Shown one piece after another: positions 17,337 to 25,470 of a stretch of 64,000 nt of DNA. The position numbers were made by a program, and so were the translations under genes. Every line of letters starts with the position of its first letter. Within the stretch, counting starts at the first letter, position 1. Below the pieces are notes generated by a model. The model saw only the letters and a list, made by a program, of their open reading frames with translations, was not told the origin of the DNA and searched no databases. The DNA comes from an uncultured Paludibaculum sp. (lineage in GTDB: Bacteria; Acidobacteriota; Terriglobia; Bryobacterales; Bryobacteraceae), in NCBI RefSeq assembly GCF_963665245.1, contig NZ_OY762269.1, positions 806,001 to 870,000 of the forward strand, in the 5' to 3' direction.

Positions 17337-17735
17337 TTATTTACTTGAGGCTGTCCGTCTGGCCACTTTCTTGGCCGTGGGTTGCTTTGCTCGAGTTGCG
17401 CCCTTCAATTGGATCGCGTGTGCATTGACGATCGCCTGGAGCAGGCCGGGGAAGCGCTGCTCGATCTCGGCGCAACGCGGAGTGTTGCGCACTTCCACCC
17501 CGTGCCGTTCGCCCCGGATCAACCCCGCCTCGCGCAGCGCCTTGAAGTGCTGGGAGAGCGTCGACTTCGGGATCGCCTTGTCGCTAACTGTCAGAAAACT
17601 CGAGCAATTTTGTGAGCACTGCTGCGCCACGATGTCCGCATAGATTGCCACCCTCACGGGGTCGGATAGGGCATGTAGGATGCCCTCTACAGTGATGTCC
17701 TCAACCGACGGGTGAAACAAAGGCCGCACATCCAT
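17337..17735 (-). CDS. ArsR-type winged-helix repressor
   Basis: From the ATG at 17735 the product is 132 residues (an upstream TTG at 17765 lies inside the operator and is less likely). ILHALSDPVRVAIYADI near residues 19-35 and STLSQHFKALREAGLIRGER near 58-77 are the typical ArsR winged-helix DNA-binding domain. Cys residues in QQCSQNCSS could sense metal or redox state, but the classic ELCVCDL metal site is absent. The C-terminus is Lys/Arg-rich. It is divergent from an SDR gene, with an 11-bp inverted repeat between them, so it probably represses itself and the SDR gene. Confidence 0.85.
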   Translation of the reverse strand: MDVRPLFHPSVEDITVEGILHALSDPVRVAIYADIVAQQCSQNCSSFLTVSDKAIPKSTLSQHFKALREAGLIRGERHGVEVRNTPRCAEIEQRFPGLLQAIVNAHAIQLKGATRAKQPTAKKVARRTASSK

Positions 17736-17760
17736 AAGAGTATCCGGAGTGGTACCAAGG

Positions 17761-17791
17761 TTCAATAGTTCGTAAGTTCAGAACAATTGAA
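17761..17791. promoter_or_regulatory. Inverted-repeat operator of the ArsR/SDR divergon
   Basis: TTCAATAGTTC at 17761-17771 and GAACAATTGAA at 17781-17791 are inverted repeats matching at 10 of 11 positions, separated by 9 bp. The site lies 25-55 bp upstream of the regulator ATG at 17735 and about 100 bp upstream of the SDR start. A two-turn dyad of this kind is the usual target of a dimeric ArsR repressor. Confidence 0.65.
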
Positions 17792-17889
17792 TCGTGCGGC
17801 GAGCCTGCTCCATCTATACACCTGAACCGAACGAGGGGCGATCCAGACGGCTCTCGAATTCAACAGCGGTACCGGAAAGGGACGAAGAA

Positions 17890-18636
17890 ATGAGCAAGCT
17901 CGCAGGAAAAGTCGCGGTCGTTACCGGCGCATCCAAAGGTATCGGCGCCGCCATTGCCAAATCACTGGCCGCGGAAGGCGCGTCTGTCATCGTCAACTAT
18001 GCCTCCAGCAAGGTCGGCGCGGATGCCGTGGTCGGCGCGATCGCCGCAAGCGGAGGCAAGGCCGTTGCCGTGGGTGGGGACGTATCCAAGGCCGCGGAAG
18101 CGAAGGGACTGATCGATGCCGCCATCAGGAACTTCGGCCGCCTCGACATCCTGGTGAACAACTCGGGCGTCTACGAGTTTGCGCCGATCGAGGGTGTCAC
18201 CGAGGAACTGTTCCACAGAACTTTCAACATCAATGTCCTCGGCCTTCTGCTGACCACGCAGGCCGCCGTCCCCCACCTTGGAGAAGGCGCCAGCATCATC
18301 AATATCGGCTCCGTAGCGAGCAGCGTGACACCGCCCCATAGTACGGTCTATACCGGCACCAAGGGTGCGGTCGACGCCATCACGGGGGTTCTTGCCAAGG
18401 AACTCGGCGCCCGAAAAATCCGTGTCAACTCCATTAATCCTGGCATGGTGGAGACCGAAGGCGTTCACGCCGCGGGCTTCATTGGCACCGACTTCGAAAA
18501 AGGGACCGTGGCACAAACCCCGCTTGGCCGCATCGGCCAGGTGGACGATATCGCCAGCATTGCGACCTTTCTGGCCTCCGACGACTCAAAGTGGCTGACA
18601 GGTGAGCTCGTGCGTGCCGGCGGTGGGCTCCGCTAA
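17890..18636 (+). CDS. Short-chain dehydrogenase/reductase (SDR)
   Basis: A 248-residue classical SDR from the ATG at 17890 (the frame opens further upstream). Motifs in order are the TGASKGIG cofactor loop near residues 13-20, NNSG near 90, the catalytic Ser in INIGSVAS, and YTGTK as the YxxxK catalytic pair, ending with a typical LTGELVRAGGG segment. It is an NAD(P)-dependent oxidoreductase of the FabG/glucose-1-dehydrogenase type. It is divergent from the ArsR-like gene and probably controlled by it. The substrate is unknown. Confidence 0.92.
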   Translation: MSKLAGKVAVVTGASKGIGAAIAKSLAAEGASVIVNYASSKVGADAVVGAIAASGGKAVAVGGDVSKAAEAKGLIDAAIRNFGRLDILVNNSGVYEFAPIEGVTEELFHRTFNINVLGLLLTTQAAVPHLGEGASIINIGSVASSVTPPHSTVYTGTKGAVDAITGVLAKELGARKIRVNSINPGMVETEGVHAAGFIGTDFEKGTVAQTPLGRIGQVDDIASIATFLASDDSKWLTGELVRAGGGLR

Positions 18637-18720
18637 TTGCCACCCCACTCGGCTTGCTGCCGTTAGCCAAACAGCGGCGGGTCCGGGTATAAATCCACCA
18701 ACTACGGAAAGGGACCAGTT

Positions 18721-19452
18721 ATGGGAAAGCTCGAAGGAAAAGTAGCAGTCATCACCGCGGCGACTTCCGGCATGGCGCTGGCCACAGCCCGGCTCTTCGT
18801 CGACGAGGGCGCGTACGTCTTCATCACGGGGCGCCGCAAGGACAAGCTCGACGAGGCTGTGAAGCTCGTTGGCAAGAACGTGACAGGCGTCCAGGGCGAC
18901 GCCGCGAATCTGGCCGATCTCGACCGCCTCTATGAGACCGTCAAGCGCGAGAAGGGCAAAATCGACGTGCTCTTCGCCAGCGCGGGGCAGGGCGAATTCG
19001 CGAGGCTCGAGGAGGTGACGGAGGAGCACTTCGACAAAACCTTCGACCTCAACGTGCGCGGCACGCTTTTCACTGTGCAGAAGGCATTGCCCCTCTTTAG
19101 CGACAACGGATCCATTGTCCTGAACGGTTCCATCGCTAGCATCAAGGGCTTCCCATCGTTCGGCGTCTACAGCGCGAGCAAGGCCGCGGTTCGCTCCTTC
19201 GCTCGCACCTGGCTGCTGGAGCTGAAGGAGCGCGGGATTCGTGTGAACATTCTCAGCCCCGGCACCATCGACACGCCTGCCTTGGATCCGTTAGGGCCCG
19301 ACGCCAAGGAATTCTTCAAAACGCAGATCCCGCGCGGCGCGATGGGTCGTCCGGAAGAGATCGCGAGTGTCGCGCTTTTCCTGGCCTCGAGTGATTCCAG
19401 CTTTGTGAACGGCATCGAACTGTTCGTCGACGGCGGCACCGCGCAGATCTGA
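18721..19452 (+). CDS. SDR-family oxidoreductase with atypical cofactor loop
   Basis: A 243-residue SDR. The catalytic YSASK is present, with LNGSIASI upstream. The glycine-rich loop is TAATSGMA rather than the usual TGxxxGIG, and the NNAG position reads FASAGQ. These substitutions are shared by a common soil-bacterial SDR subgroup as I remember it, so the protein need not be inactive. It follows the first SDR by 84 bp on the same strand and may be cotranscribed. The substrate is unknown. Confidence 0.88.
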   Translation: MGKLEGKVAVITAATSGMALATARLFVDEGAYVFITGRRKDKLDEAVKLVGKNVTGVQGDAANLADLDRLYETVKREKGKIDVLFASAGQGEFARLEEVTEEHFDKTFDLNVRGTLFTVQKALPLFSDNGSIVLNGSIASIKGFPSFGVYSASKAAVRSFARTWLLELKERGIRVNILSPGTIDTPALDPLGPDAKEFFKTQIPRGAMGRPEEIASVALFLASSDSSFVNGIELFVDGGTAQI

Positions 19453-19501
19453 CGCTGGTCCGCCGGGCCTGCCGCCATGCACTGACGCAACCAATGAGAT
19501 A

Positions 19502-19816
19502 ATGGAGATGCCCGTGGCGCGCATCTCCTTATTTCGCATTGTCACCATCCTGCTGTTGCTCATAGCAGCGGCGGAAGTGTATGCGTGTGACATCTCGGAT
19601 GCCTGCGTACCCGGAGCCCCCCCCCAAACCTCAGAGCAGGCTGGCGGTTGTGATCAACCGTTAGGGGACAATTGTCTTTGCTGCTGCCATCACATTGTCC
19701 CGGCAGCGGTCTTTGAGCTGAAGCCGGCGGAACAGGTTCTTGAAGCGCCTGCGCTCCTGCTGTTGCCCCACCTCGCAGTTCGGCCCGCACACATCGATCA
19801 CCCCCCACAACTGTAG
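19502..19816 (+). CDS. Small exported Cys/His-rich protein at head of metal efflux operon
   Basis: A 104-residue protein with an N-terminal hydrophobic stretch (IVTILLLLIAAAEVYA, about residues 13-28) acting as a signal peptide. The mature part has clustered Cys residues: CDISDAC, GGCDQ and then CLCCCHH near residues 58-64. It ends with a hydrophobic/proline-rich tail. It is 48 bp upstream of the TolC-like gene of an efflux operon. A periplasmic metal-binding or metal-delivery role is plausible, but I know of no characterised homologue. An ATG at 19508 is an alternative start. Confidence 0.65.
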   Translation: MEMPVARISLFRIVTILLLLIAAAEVYACDISDACVPGAPPQTSEQAGGCDQPLGDNCLCCCHHIVPAAVFELKPAEQVLEAPALLLLPHLAVRPAHIDHPPQL

Positions 19817-19864
19817 CCGTCTCACCTCAGTCGTAATCCGTCAATCCAGCTACAGGGAGACTCT

Positions 19865-21160
19865 ATGTTGTGGAGACGCACGTCTCTGCTCACCCTTTCC
19901 ATGGGGTTGGGCAGAATATTCGGTCAGATGCAGGGTGCGCCTGCGTCCGGTGTGGACCAACTTGTCCAGCAGGCCTTTGCGCACAATCGCGAAATTCTCG
20001 CCGCACGGCAGCGCGTGGCGGAGGCACGCGGTCTGCTGCGGCAGGCAGGCGTGCGGCCGGTGTCGACCATCGAGGTGAACGCCGGCAGTGGGCGACCGCT
20101 CGGAACCACGGGCGAGGAGGAGTACACAATTGGCTACTCCCGGCCGCTTGAAACCGCAGGGAAACGTTCCAAGCGCGTTGCGCTGGCGGAACAGGGGCTA
20201 CAGTTGGCCGAGGCGGAACTTGCTGAACTCCGGCGGCAGTTGGCGTATGACATCAAAGTCCGCTACATCGACGCCGCCGCGAACCACCGAAAGACCGCAG
20301 CCATCGAGAGCATCGTCACTGTCAATCGGGCTTCGTACCGGTTGATTGACGCTCGGGTAGAGCGGGGAGATGCCGCCCCCCTCGAACGACAATTACTGCT
20401 AGTCGAACTCAACCGGGCGGAGGCTCAGAAGGCGACCGCCGTAGGGCAGGCCGAGTCTGCCCGTTTGGCCCTTCGCCAGTCGATGGGCATACCTCCCGGA
20501 GCGAACGACGAAGCAAAGGTAGCCACACTCCCGCCGGATGATGTGGTGGCAAATCTGGACGATGTCCGTAAAAGGGCGCTGGAGAATCGTCCCGACCTTC
20601 GACTGGCGGGCGCATTGGAGTCGCAGTCCGGCGCGGAGTTGGCGCTGACGGAGGCCCAGAGCCGGCCAGACCTGACAGCTTCCGCGCAGTATGCGCGGCG
20701 CTATTCGCAGTTCGAGGACCCCCTTCGTAGGACCGGTTCCGGATCGCCCCTATTGCTGCAGGATCGCGACAACATACTCACCCTTGGCATCTCCATCCCA
20801 CTCCAGAGCCGCAGACGGAATGAAGGCAATATCGAGGCGGCTGTCGCACGGCAGCGAGCCGCGGGACTCAGAAGACAGCATCTTGAAGTGACGATCCCAC
20901 TGGAGGCGGAGGCGGCCTGGCGACGATACCAGGCGGCGAAGACCGCCGTTGGCATCCTGAATCGGGGGGTGCTGGATGAGTCGCGGCGCAACTTGCTGGT
21001 AATCCGCCAAGCCTACGATCTCGGCCAGTTGAGGCTGCTGGATGTACTAAACGAGCAGCGCCGGCTGCTCGAAACCGAGCTGAGTTTCGTCGATGCCGAG
21101 GCCGAGCTCGCGCGCAGTATCGCTGAACTGGAGCGGACGGTGGGAGGGAGCCTGAAATGA
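19865..21160 (+). CDS. TolC-family outer-membrane efflux protein (CzcC/CusC-like)
   Basis: A 431-residue protein with an N-terminal signal and two repeats typical of outer-membrane efflux proteins. The first contains VDQLVQQAFAHNREILAARQ and the second includes ALENRPDLRLAGALESQ. Long alpha-helical coiled segments rich in Ala, Glu and Arg follow, ending near LDVLNEQRRLLETELSF. It forms the trimeric outer-membrane exit duct of a tripartite pump. Its stop overlaps the start of the adaptor gene by 4 nt (ATGA), so the operon order is outer-membrane factor, adaptor, pump. Confidence 0.9.
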   Translation: MLWRRTSLLTLSMGLGRIFGQMQGAPASGVDQLVQQAFAHNREILAARQRVAEARGLLRQAGVRPVSTIEVNAGSGRPLGTTGEEEYTIGYSRPLETAGKRSKRVALAEQGLQLAEAELAELRRQLAYDIKVRYIDAAANHRKTAAIESIVTVNRASYRLIDARVERGDAAPLERQLLLVELNRAEAQKATAVGQAESARLALRQSMGIPPGANDEAKVATLPPDDVVANLDDVRKRALENRPDLRLAGALESQSGAELALTEAQSRPDLTASAQYARRYSQFEDPLRRTGSGSPLLLQDRDNILTLGISIPLQSRRRNEGNIEAAVARQRAAGLRRQHLEVTIPLEAEAAWRRYQAAKTAVGILNRGVLDESRRNLLVIRQAYDLGQLRLLDVLNEQRRLLETELSFVDAEAELARSIAELERTVGGSLK

Positions 21161-22332
21161 AACCAGGATTGGTTTGCTTCATCACAGTGACGAGCTTTCT
21201 CGCGGGATGCTCTCACTCCAAACCGGAGCCGCCACCCACGGAAGAAAAGAAAGAGAGCGGCTTGGTTCATATCAGCGCTGAGGCACAAAGGCATTTTGGG
21301 CTTCAGGTCGAGCCGGCGCGGGTTCAGGAACTGGACGAGTACCTGCAAGTTCCTGGAACGGTGCAGCCCATCGATAGCCATGTGAACACAGTCCGGCCGC
21401 TAGCGCGGGGCCGGTTGCATGACGTGCTGGTTCGCATCGGAGACCGGGTGAGAAAAGGCCAACCCTTGGCGACGTACGACAACATTGAGGCGGGCGAGCT
21501 GGCTGCGCAGCTTGCAGGCGCCCGAGCGGAACTGGAGCGGTTGCGCGGTCAGGAGCGAAATCTGGCGCGGCAGACTACGCGTGCGCGTGCTCTGGCCGAC
21601 ATCGGCGCTGTTCCCACGAAAGAGTTTGAGCAGGCAACCACCGAACAACAGGGAGCTCAGCAGTACATCAAATCCCAGGAGAGCACTATCGCCGGAATGC
21701 TGGCCCGTCTGCGGCGTTTCGGTGTGCCGGACGGCGATCTTGCGAAGGCGCCCGTCGCTACCATCAGCGCGCCCATGGCGGGTGTTGTTACGAAGCAGGA
21801 AGCCTCGCCCGGCGAGGTCATCGAATCGTCGACGGCGTTGTTCACCATCGCCGATCTCTCATCGGTTTGGGTGCAGGCGGAAGTCTACGAGAAGGACCTG
21901 GGGCGCGTCCGGGTGGGGCAGTCGGCATTCGTAACCGTCGACACCTACGCGAATCAGCCATTCACCGGGAAGGTGACCTACGTCAGCGATTTTCTTGACC
22001 CGCGGACCCGGACCGCTAGGGTGCGTTGCGAAGTTCCCAATGCGGACATCCGGCTCAAGCTGGAAATGTTCGCCACCGTGAATCTGCCGACTACGTTTAG
22101 CCGCAAGACGTTAGCCGTACCGGCCGGGGCCGTTCAGGAGGTCGGAGACAAGGCCGTCGTATTTGTCAGAAGAACGGCAACGGAGTTCGAACCGCGGTCG
22201 GTTTCAGTCGGCAACACGGTGCGCGATCTGGTTGAGATTACCAGTGGCTTGCGGCAGGGGGAGTCCGTCGTTAAGGCGGGTGCGTTCCACCTGAAGTCGA
22301 TCCTGGTTGGCAAGGAGCTTGGGGAGGAATAA
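21157..22332 (+). CDS. RND efflux periplasmic adaptor lipoprotein (CzcB/CusB-like)
   Basis: A 391-residue membrane-fusion protein. The leader ends in the lipobox LAGC, so it is anchored to the membrane by lipid at the Cys near residue 19. A lipoyl/barrel-sandwich domain (VRPLARGRLHDVLVRIGDRV near residues 80-100), an alpha-helical hairpin, a second lipoyl half (ISAPMAGVVTKQEASPGEV) and a beta-barrel follow. It connects the RND pump with the TolC-like duct. It is coupled to both neighbours: 4-nt overlap before and 2-nt gap after. Confidence 0.92.
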   Translation: MKPGLVCFITVTSFLAGCSHSKPEPPPTEEKKESGLVHISAEAQRHFGLQVEPARVQELDEYLQVPGTVQPIDSHVNTVRPLARGRLHDVLVRIGDRVRKGQPLATYDNIEAGELAAQLAGARAELERLRGQERNLARQTTRARALADIGAVPTKEFEQATTEQQGAQQYIKSQESTIAGMLARLRRFGVPDGDLAKAPVATISAPMAGVVTKQEASPGEVIESSTALFTIADLSSVWVQAEVYEKDLGRVRVGQSAFVTVDTYANQPFTGKVTYVSDFLDPRTRTARVRCEVPNADIRLKLEMFATVNLPTTFSRKTLAVPAGAVQEVGDKAVVFVRRTATEFEPRSVSVGNTVRDLVEITSGLRQGESVVKAGAFHLKSILVGKELGEE

Positions 22333-22334
22333 CG

Positions 22335-25300
22335 ATGCACACCATTGTCGATTGGGCTCTTCGTTACCGCGCCATCGTTCTTCTCTGCGTCGTCCTGATC
22401 GTTGTGTTTGGAATCTACTCACTCCAGCGCCTTCCGATCGACGCCGTTCCGGACATCACCCCCAACCAGGTGCTGGTGCTTACGCGCGCGCCCAGCCTCT
22501 CCCCCGTCGAGGTCGAGCAGTTCCTCACGTTCCCGATTGAGACCGCGATGACGGGGCTGCCTGGCATCGAACGGATTCAGTCGGTCTCGAAGAACGGCCT
22601 CTCCTACGTTGCCATCTACTTCAAAGAAGACGTCGACACCTACTTCGCCCGCCGGCTGGTGATGGAGCGTCTTCCGCAAGCTCGCGAGAACATCCCCGCG
22701 GGCATGGGCGTGCCCGAGATGGGCCCCATCGCGACGGGGCTCGGCGAGATCTACCAGTTCAAGGTCACGGGCCCAGGGCACTCGCTGATGGAACTGCGGA
22801 GCATCCTCGATTGGGACATCGGTCCCAAGTTGCGATCCGTCCCCGGAATTGTCGAGGTGAACACACATGGAGGAGAACTGAAGACCTACGAGATCCAGGT
22901 GGACAGCAACAAACTGATGGCGTATCACGTGCCCCTGGAGAAGCTGATTTCCTCTCTCGAGAAGAACAACGCAAACGCCGGAGGGGCCTACCTGGAGAGG
23001 CTTGAGGAGCAGTCGTTGATTCGCGGCGAAGCCCTCATTACGAGCCTCGCCGACATCGAGAAAATCGTGGTCGGAGTGTCGCCCAGCGGCACGCCGATCC
23101 TCGTCCGCAACCTGGGTTCAGTTCGCTTTGCGCCCATGGTTCGTCAGGGCTTTGCGACGCAGGACGGCAAAGGAGAGATTGTGGTCGGCGTTGCCATGAT
23201 GCTGATCGGGGAGAACTCCAGAATTGTGGCCGACCGTGTGAAGGCGAAACTTGCCGATATCCAGCGCACCCTGCCCACTGGTGTCCAGGTGGAACCGCTA
23301 TATGACCGGACCGACCTTGTCCGGCGTACGATCGGCACCGTTACCCGGAACCTCATCGAGGGCGGATTGCTGGTGGTGGCGGTGCTGCTGTTGTTGTTGG
23401 GTAGCCTGAAAGGCGGGATCATGGTGTCGCTCGCGATCCCCCTTTCCATGCTGGTAGCTTTCGCCGGCATGGTGCAGGCCAACATCTCGGGCAACCTCAT
23501 GAGCCTGGGCGCCATCGACTTTGGGCTCATCGTCGATGGCTCCGTTGTAATGGTCGAGAACATACTTCGTCGTCTCGGCCACCGCAAACCGGACGAGGAA
23601 CCGGTGGGGCTGATTCGCCGGGCGGCTCAAGAGGTGGCGCGTCCCACCTTCTTCGGAGTGCTGATCATCGTTCTGGTTTACGTTCCCATTCTTTCCTTGA
23701 GCGGCGTGGAGGGAAAGATGTTCCGGCCCATGGCAATGACCGTCCTGTTTGCCCTGGCTGCGTCATTGGTGATTGCGGTTGTCCTAATGCCGGTTCTCAG
23801 TTCCTACGTCTTCCGGACGCAGGTTAGTGAGAAGCAGACATGGCTGATGCGGAAGGCGGAGGCTGCCTATGTGCCGGTGCTGCGCCGCGTGCTCCGGTTT
23901 CCGGTGATGACTGCGGCCGCTGGGGCGGTGGTTTTCCTTGCGTCGCTGGCGGCGGTGCCCTACCTGGGTGCGGAGTTCATCCCAACTCTGGATGAGGGCT
24001 CGATCGTGGTAATGATGTACCGCGTACCTGGCATATCCGTCATCGAGTCGATGCACGGCAACGAGATCATCGAGAACGTGCTGAAGGAGTTTCCTGAGGT
24101 GCGGTCGGTCTACTGCCGCACTGGGCGGCCTGAGGTCGCAACAGATCCCATGGCGATCGACCAGAGTGACGTGTATGTGTTCCTGAAGCCCACGTCCGAA
24201 TGGCCCCGCGCGCGAACGAAGGACGAGCTGATCGTCGCCATGAGGGCCAAGCTCGAGGAGCATGCACCGGGCGCGGGGTACAGCTTCTCGCAGCCCATCC
24301 AAATGCGCATGCAGGAGCTGATGGAGTCCGGTGTCCGGTCGGACATCGCCGTGAAGCTCTATGGCGATGATCTGAACATCCTCCGCCAGAAGGCTGATCA
24401 GATTGCCGCGATCGTGGCGAAGATTCCCGGCGCGGCCGACGTGCGGGCCGAGCGTGTCGCAGGTCTGCCGTATCTCCGGATACGGGTTCGCCGCGACGCG
24501 GTAGCGCGCCACGATCTGGATGCAGCCGATGTGCTGAACACGGTGGAGGCGATCGGCGGCAAGGTGGTGGGGCACGTAGTGGAGTCCAATAGACGCTTTC
24601 CATTGCAGATTCGCTTTGAACAGGCTCACCGGGACAGTGTCGACTCCATCCGGAATCTGATGATCGGAGACAACGAAGGGCACTTCATTCCACTGGCTCA
24701 GCTCGCCGACGTTTTCGAGGAGAGCGGACCGGCGCAGATCAGCCGGGAGAACGCACAGCGCCGCATCTCCGTGGAGGTCAACGTGCGCGGACGGGATCTG
24801 GGCAGCTTCGTTTCCGAGGCCAGCCGCACGGTCGCCGGTAAGGTTCAGTTACCTGCCGGCTACTCCATGGACTGGGGCGGAAAGTTCGAGCAGTTGGAGA
24901 GCGCATCCCGGCGTCTCGCAATCACCGTGCCCGCTGTCCTGCTGCTCATCTTTGTGCTGCTGTACTTCAACTTCGGCTCGTTTGTGCCGGCCACGCTGAT
25001 CTCACTGAATGTCCCTCTCGCGGCAACGGGCGGGATCGCGGCCCTCCTGCTGTGTGGGATGCCCTTCAGTATCTCGGCCGGTGTGGGGTTCATTGCTCTC
25101 TTCGGTATAGCGGTGCTGAACGGCATTGTGCTTCTGACCTACGTCATCGAGACGCACAAATCCGGAACTCCGCTGGAAGAGGCGGTGGAGACAGGAGCGC
25201 GGACGCGCTTGCGTCCAGTACTGATGACGGCGCTTGTGGCCAGTCTCGGCTTCATCCCGATGGCGCTCTCGCACGGCGCGGGCGCCGAAGTGCAGCGGCC

Positions 25301-25409
25301 ACTGGCGACTGTGGTTATCGGCGGACTGGTCACCTCTACTGCATTGACGCTGCTAGTCCTGCCGGCGGCCTACCTGTGGATCGAGCGCCGACGCAACAGG
25401 GCTCGGTAG
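22335..25409 (+). CDS. Heavy-metal RND efflux pump (CzcA/CusA family)
   Basis: A 1024-residue proton-driven inner-membrane transporter of the HME-RND type. It has the standard architecture: TM1 near residue 10, a large periplasmic porter loop, TM2-6, a second porter loop and TM7-12. The TM4 motif DFGLIVDGSVVMVEN near residues 394-410 has the two acidic residues typical of CzcA/CnrA/NccA pumps for divalent cations (Zn, Co, Cd, Ni). Monovalent-metal CusA proteins carry only one Asp there. Export of divalent metal is therefore the best prediction. It ends the operon; a perfect stem-loop follows at 25435. Confidence 0.93.
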   Translation: MHTIVDWALRYRAIVLLCVVLIVVFGIYSLQRLPIDAVPDITPNQVLVLTRAPSLSPVEVEQFLTFPIETAMTGLPGIERIQSVSKNGLSYVAIYFKEDVDTYFARRLVMERLPQARENIPAGMGVPEMGPIATGLGEIYQFKVTGPGHSLMELRSILDWDIGPKLRSVPGIVEVNTHGGELKTYEIQVDSNKLMAYHVPLEKLISSLEKNNANAGGAYLERLEEQSLIRGEALITSLADIEKIVVGVSPSGTPILVRNLGSVRFAPMVRQGFATQDGKGEIVVGVAMMLIGENSRIVADRVKAKLADIQRTLPTGVQVEPLYDRTDLVRRTIGTVTRNLIEGGLLVVAVLLLLLGSLKGGIMVSLAIPLSMLVAFAGMVQANISGNLMSLGAIDFGLIVDGSVVMVENILRRLGHRKPDEEPVGLIRRAAQEVARPTFFGVLIIVLVYVPILSLSGVEGKMFRPMAMTVLFALAASLVIAVVLMPVLSSYVFRTQVSEKQTWLMRKAEAAYVPVLRRVLRFPVMTAAAGAVVFLASLAAVPYLGAEFIPTLDEGSIVVMMYRVPGISVIESMHGNEIIENVLKEFPEVRSVYCRTGRPEVATDPMAIDQSDVYVFLKPTSEWPRARTKDELIVAMRAKLEEHAPGAGYSFSQPIQMRMQELMESGVRSDIAVKLYGDDLNILRQKADQIAAIVAKIPGAADVRAERVAGLPYLRIRVRRDAVARHDLDAADVLNTVEAIGGKVVGHVVESNRRFPLQIRFEQAHRDSVDSIRNLMIGDNEGHFIPLAQLADVFEESGPAQISRENAQRRISVEVNVRGRDLGSFVSEASRTVAGKVQLPAGYSMDWGGKFEQLESASRRLAITVPAVLLLIFVLLYFNFGSFVPATLISLNVPLAATGGIAALLLCGMPFSISAGVGFIALFGIAVLNGIVLLTYVIETHKSGTPLEEAVETGARTRLRPVLMTALVASLGFIPMALSHGAGAEVQRPLATVVIGGLVTSTALTLLVLPAAYLWIERRRNRAR

Positions 25410-25434
25410 GGAAGCACACGGCACAGATAGAGAG

Positions 25435-25464
25435 GTGGGCGCAAGACGCGATGCTTGCGCCCAC
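25435..25464. terminator. Bidirectional stem-loop between convergent genes
   Basis: GTGGGCGCAAG (25435-25445) and CTTGCGCCCAC (25454-25464) form a perfect 11-bp stem with an 8-nt loop, placed between the stop of the efflux pump and the stop of the convergent receptor. There is no strong T-run on either side, so termination efficiency is uncertain. Confidence 0.65.
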
Positions 25465-25470
25465 AGACTA

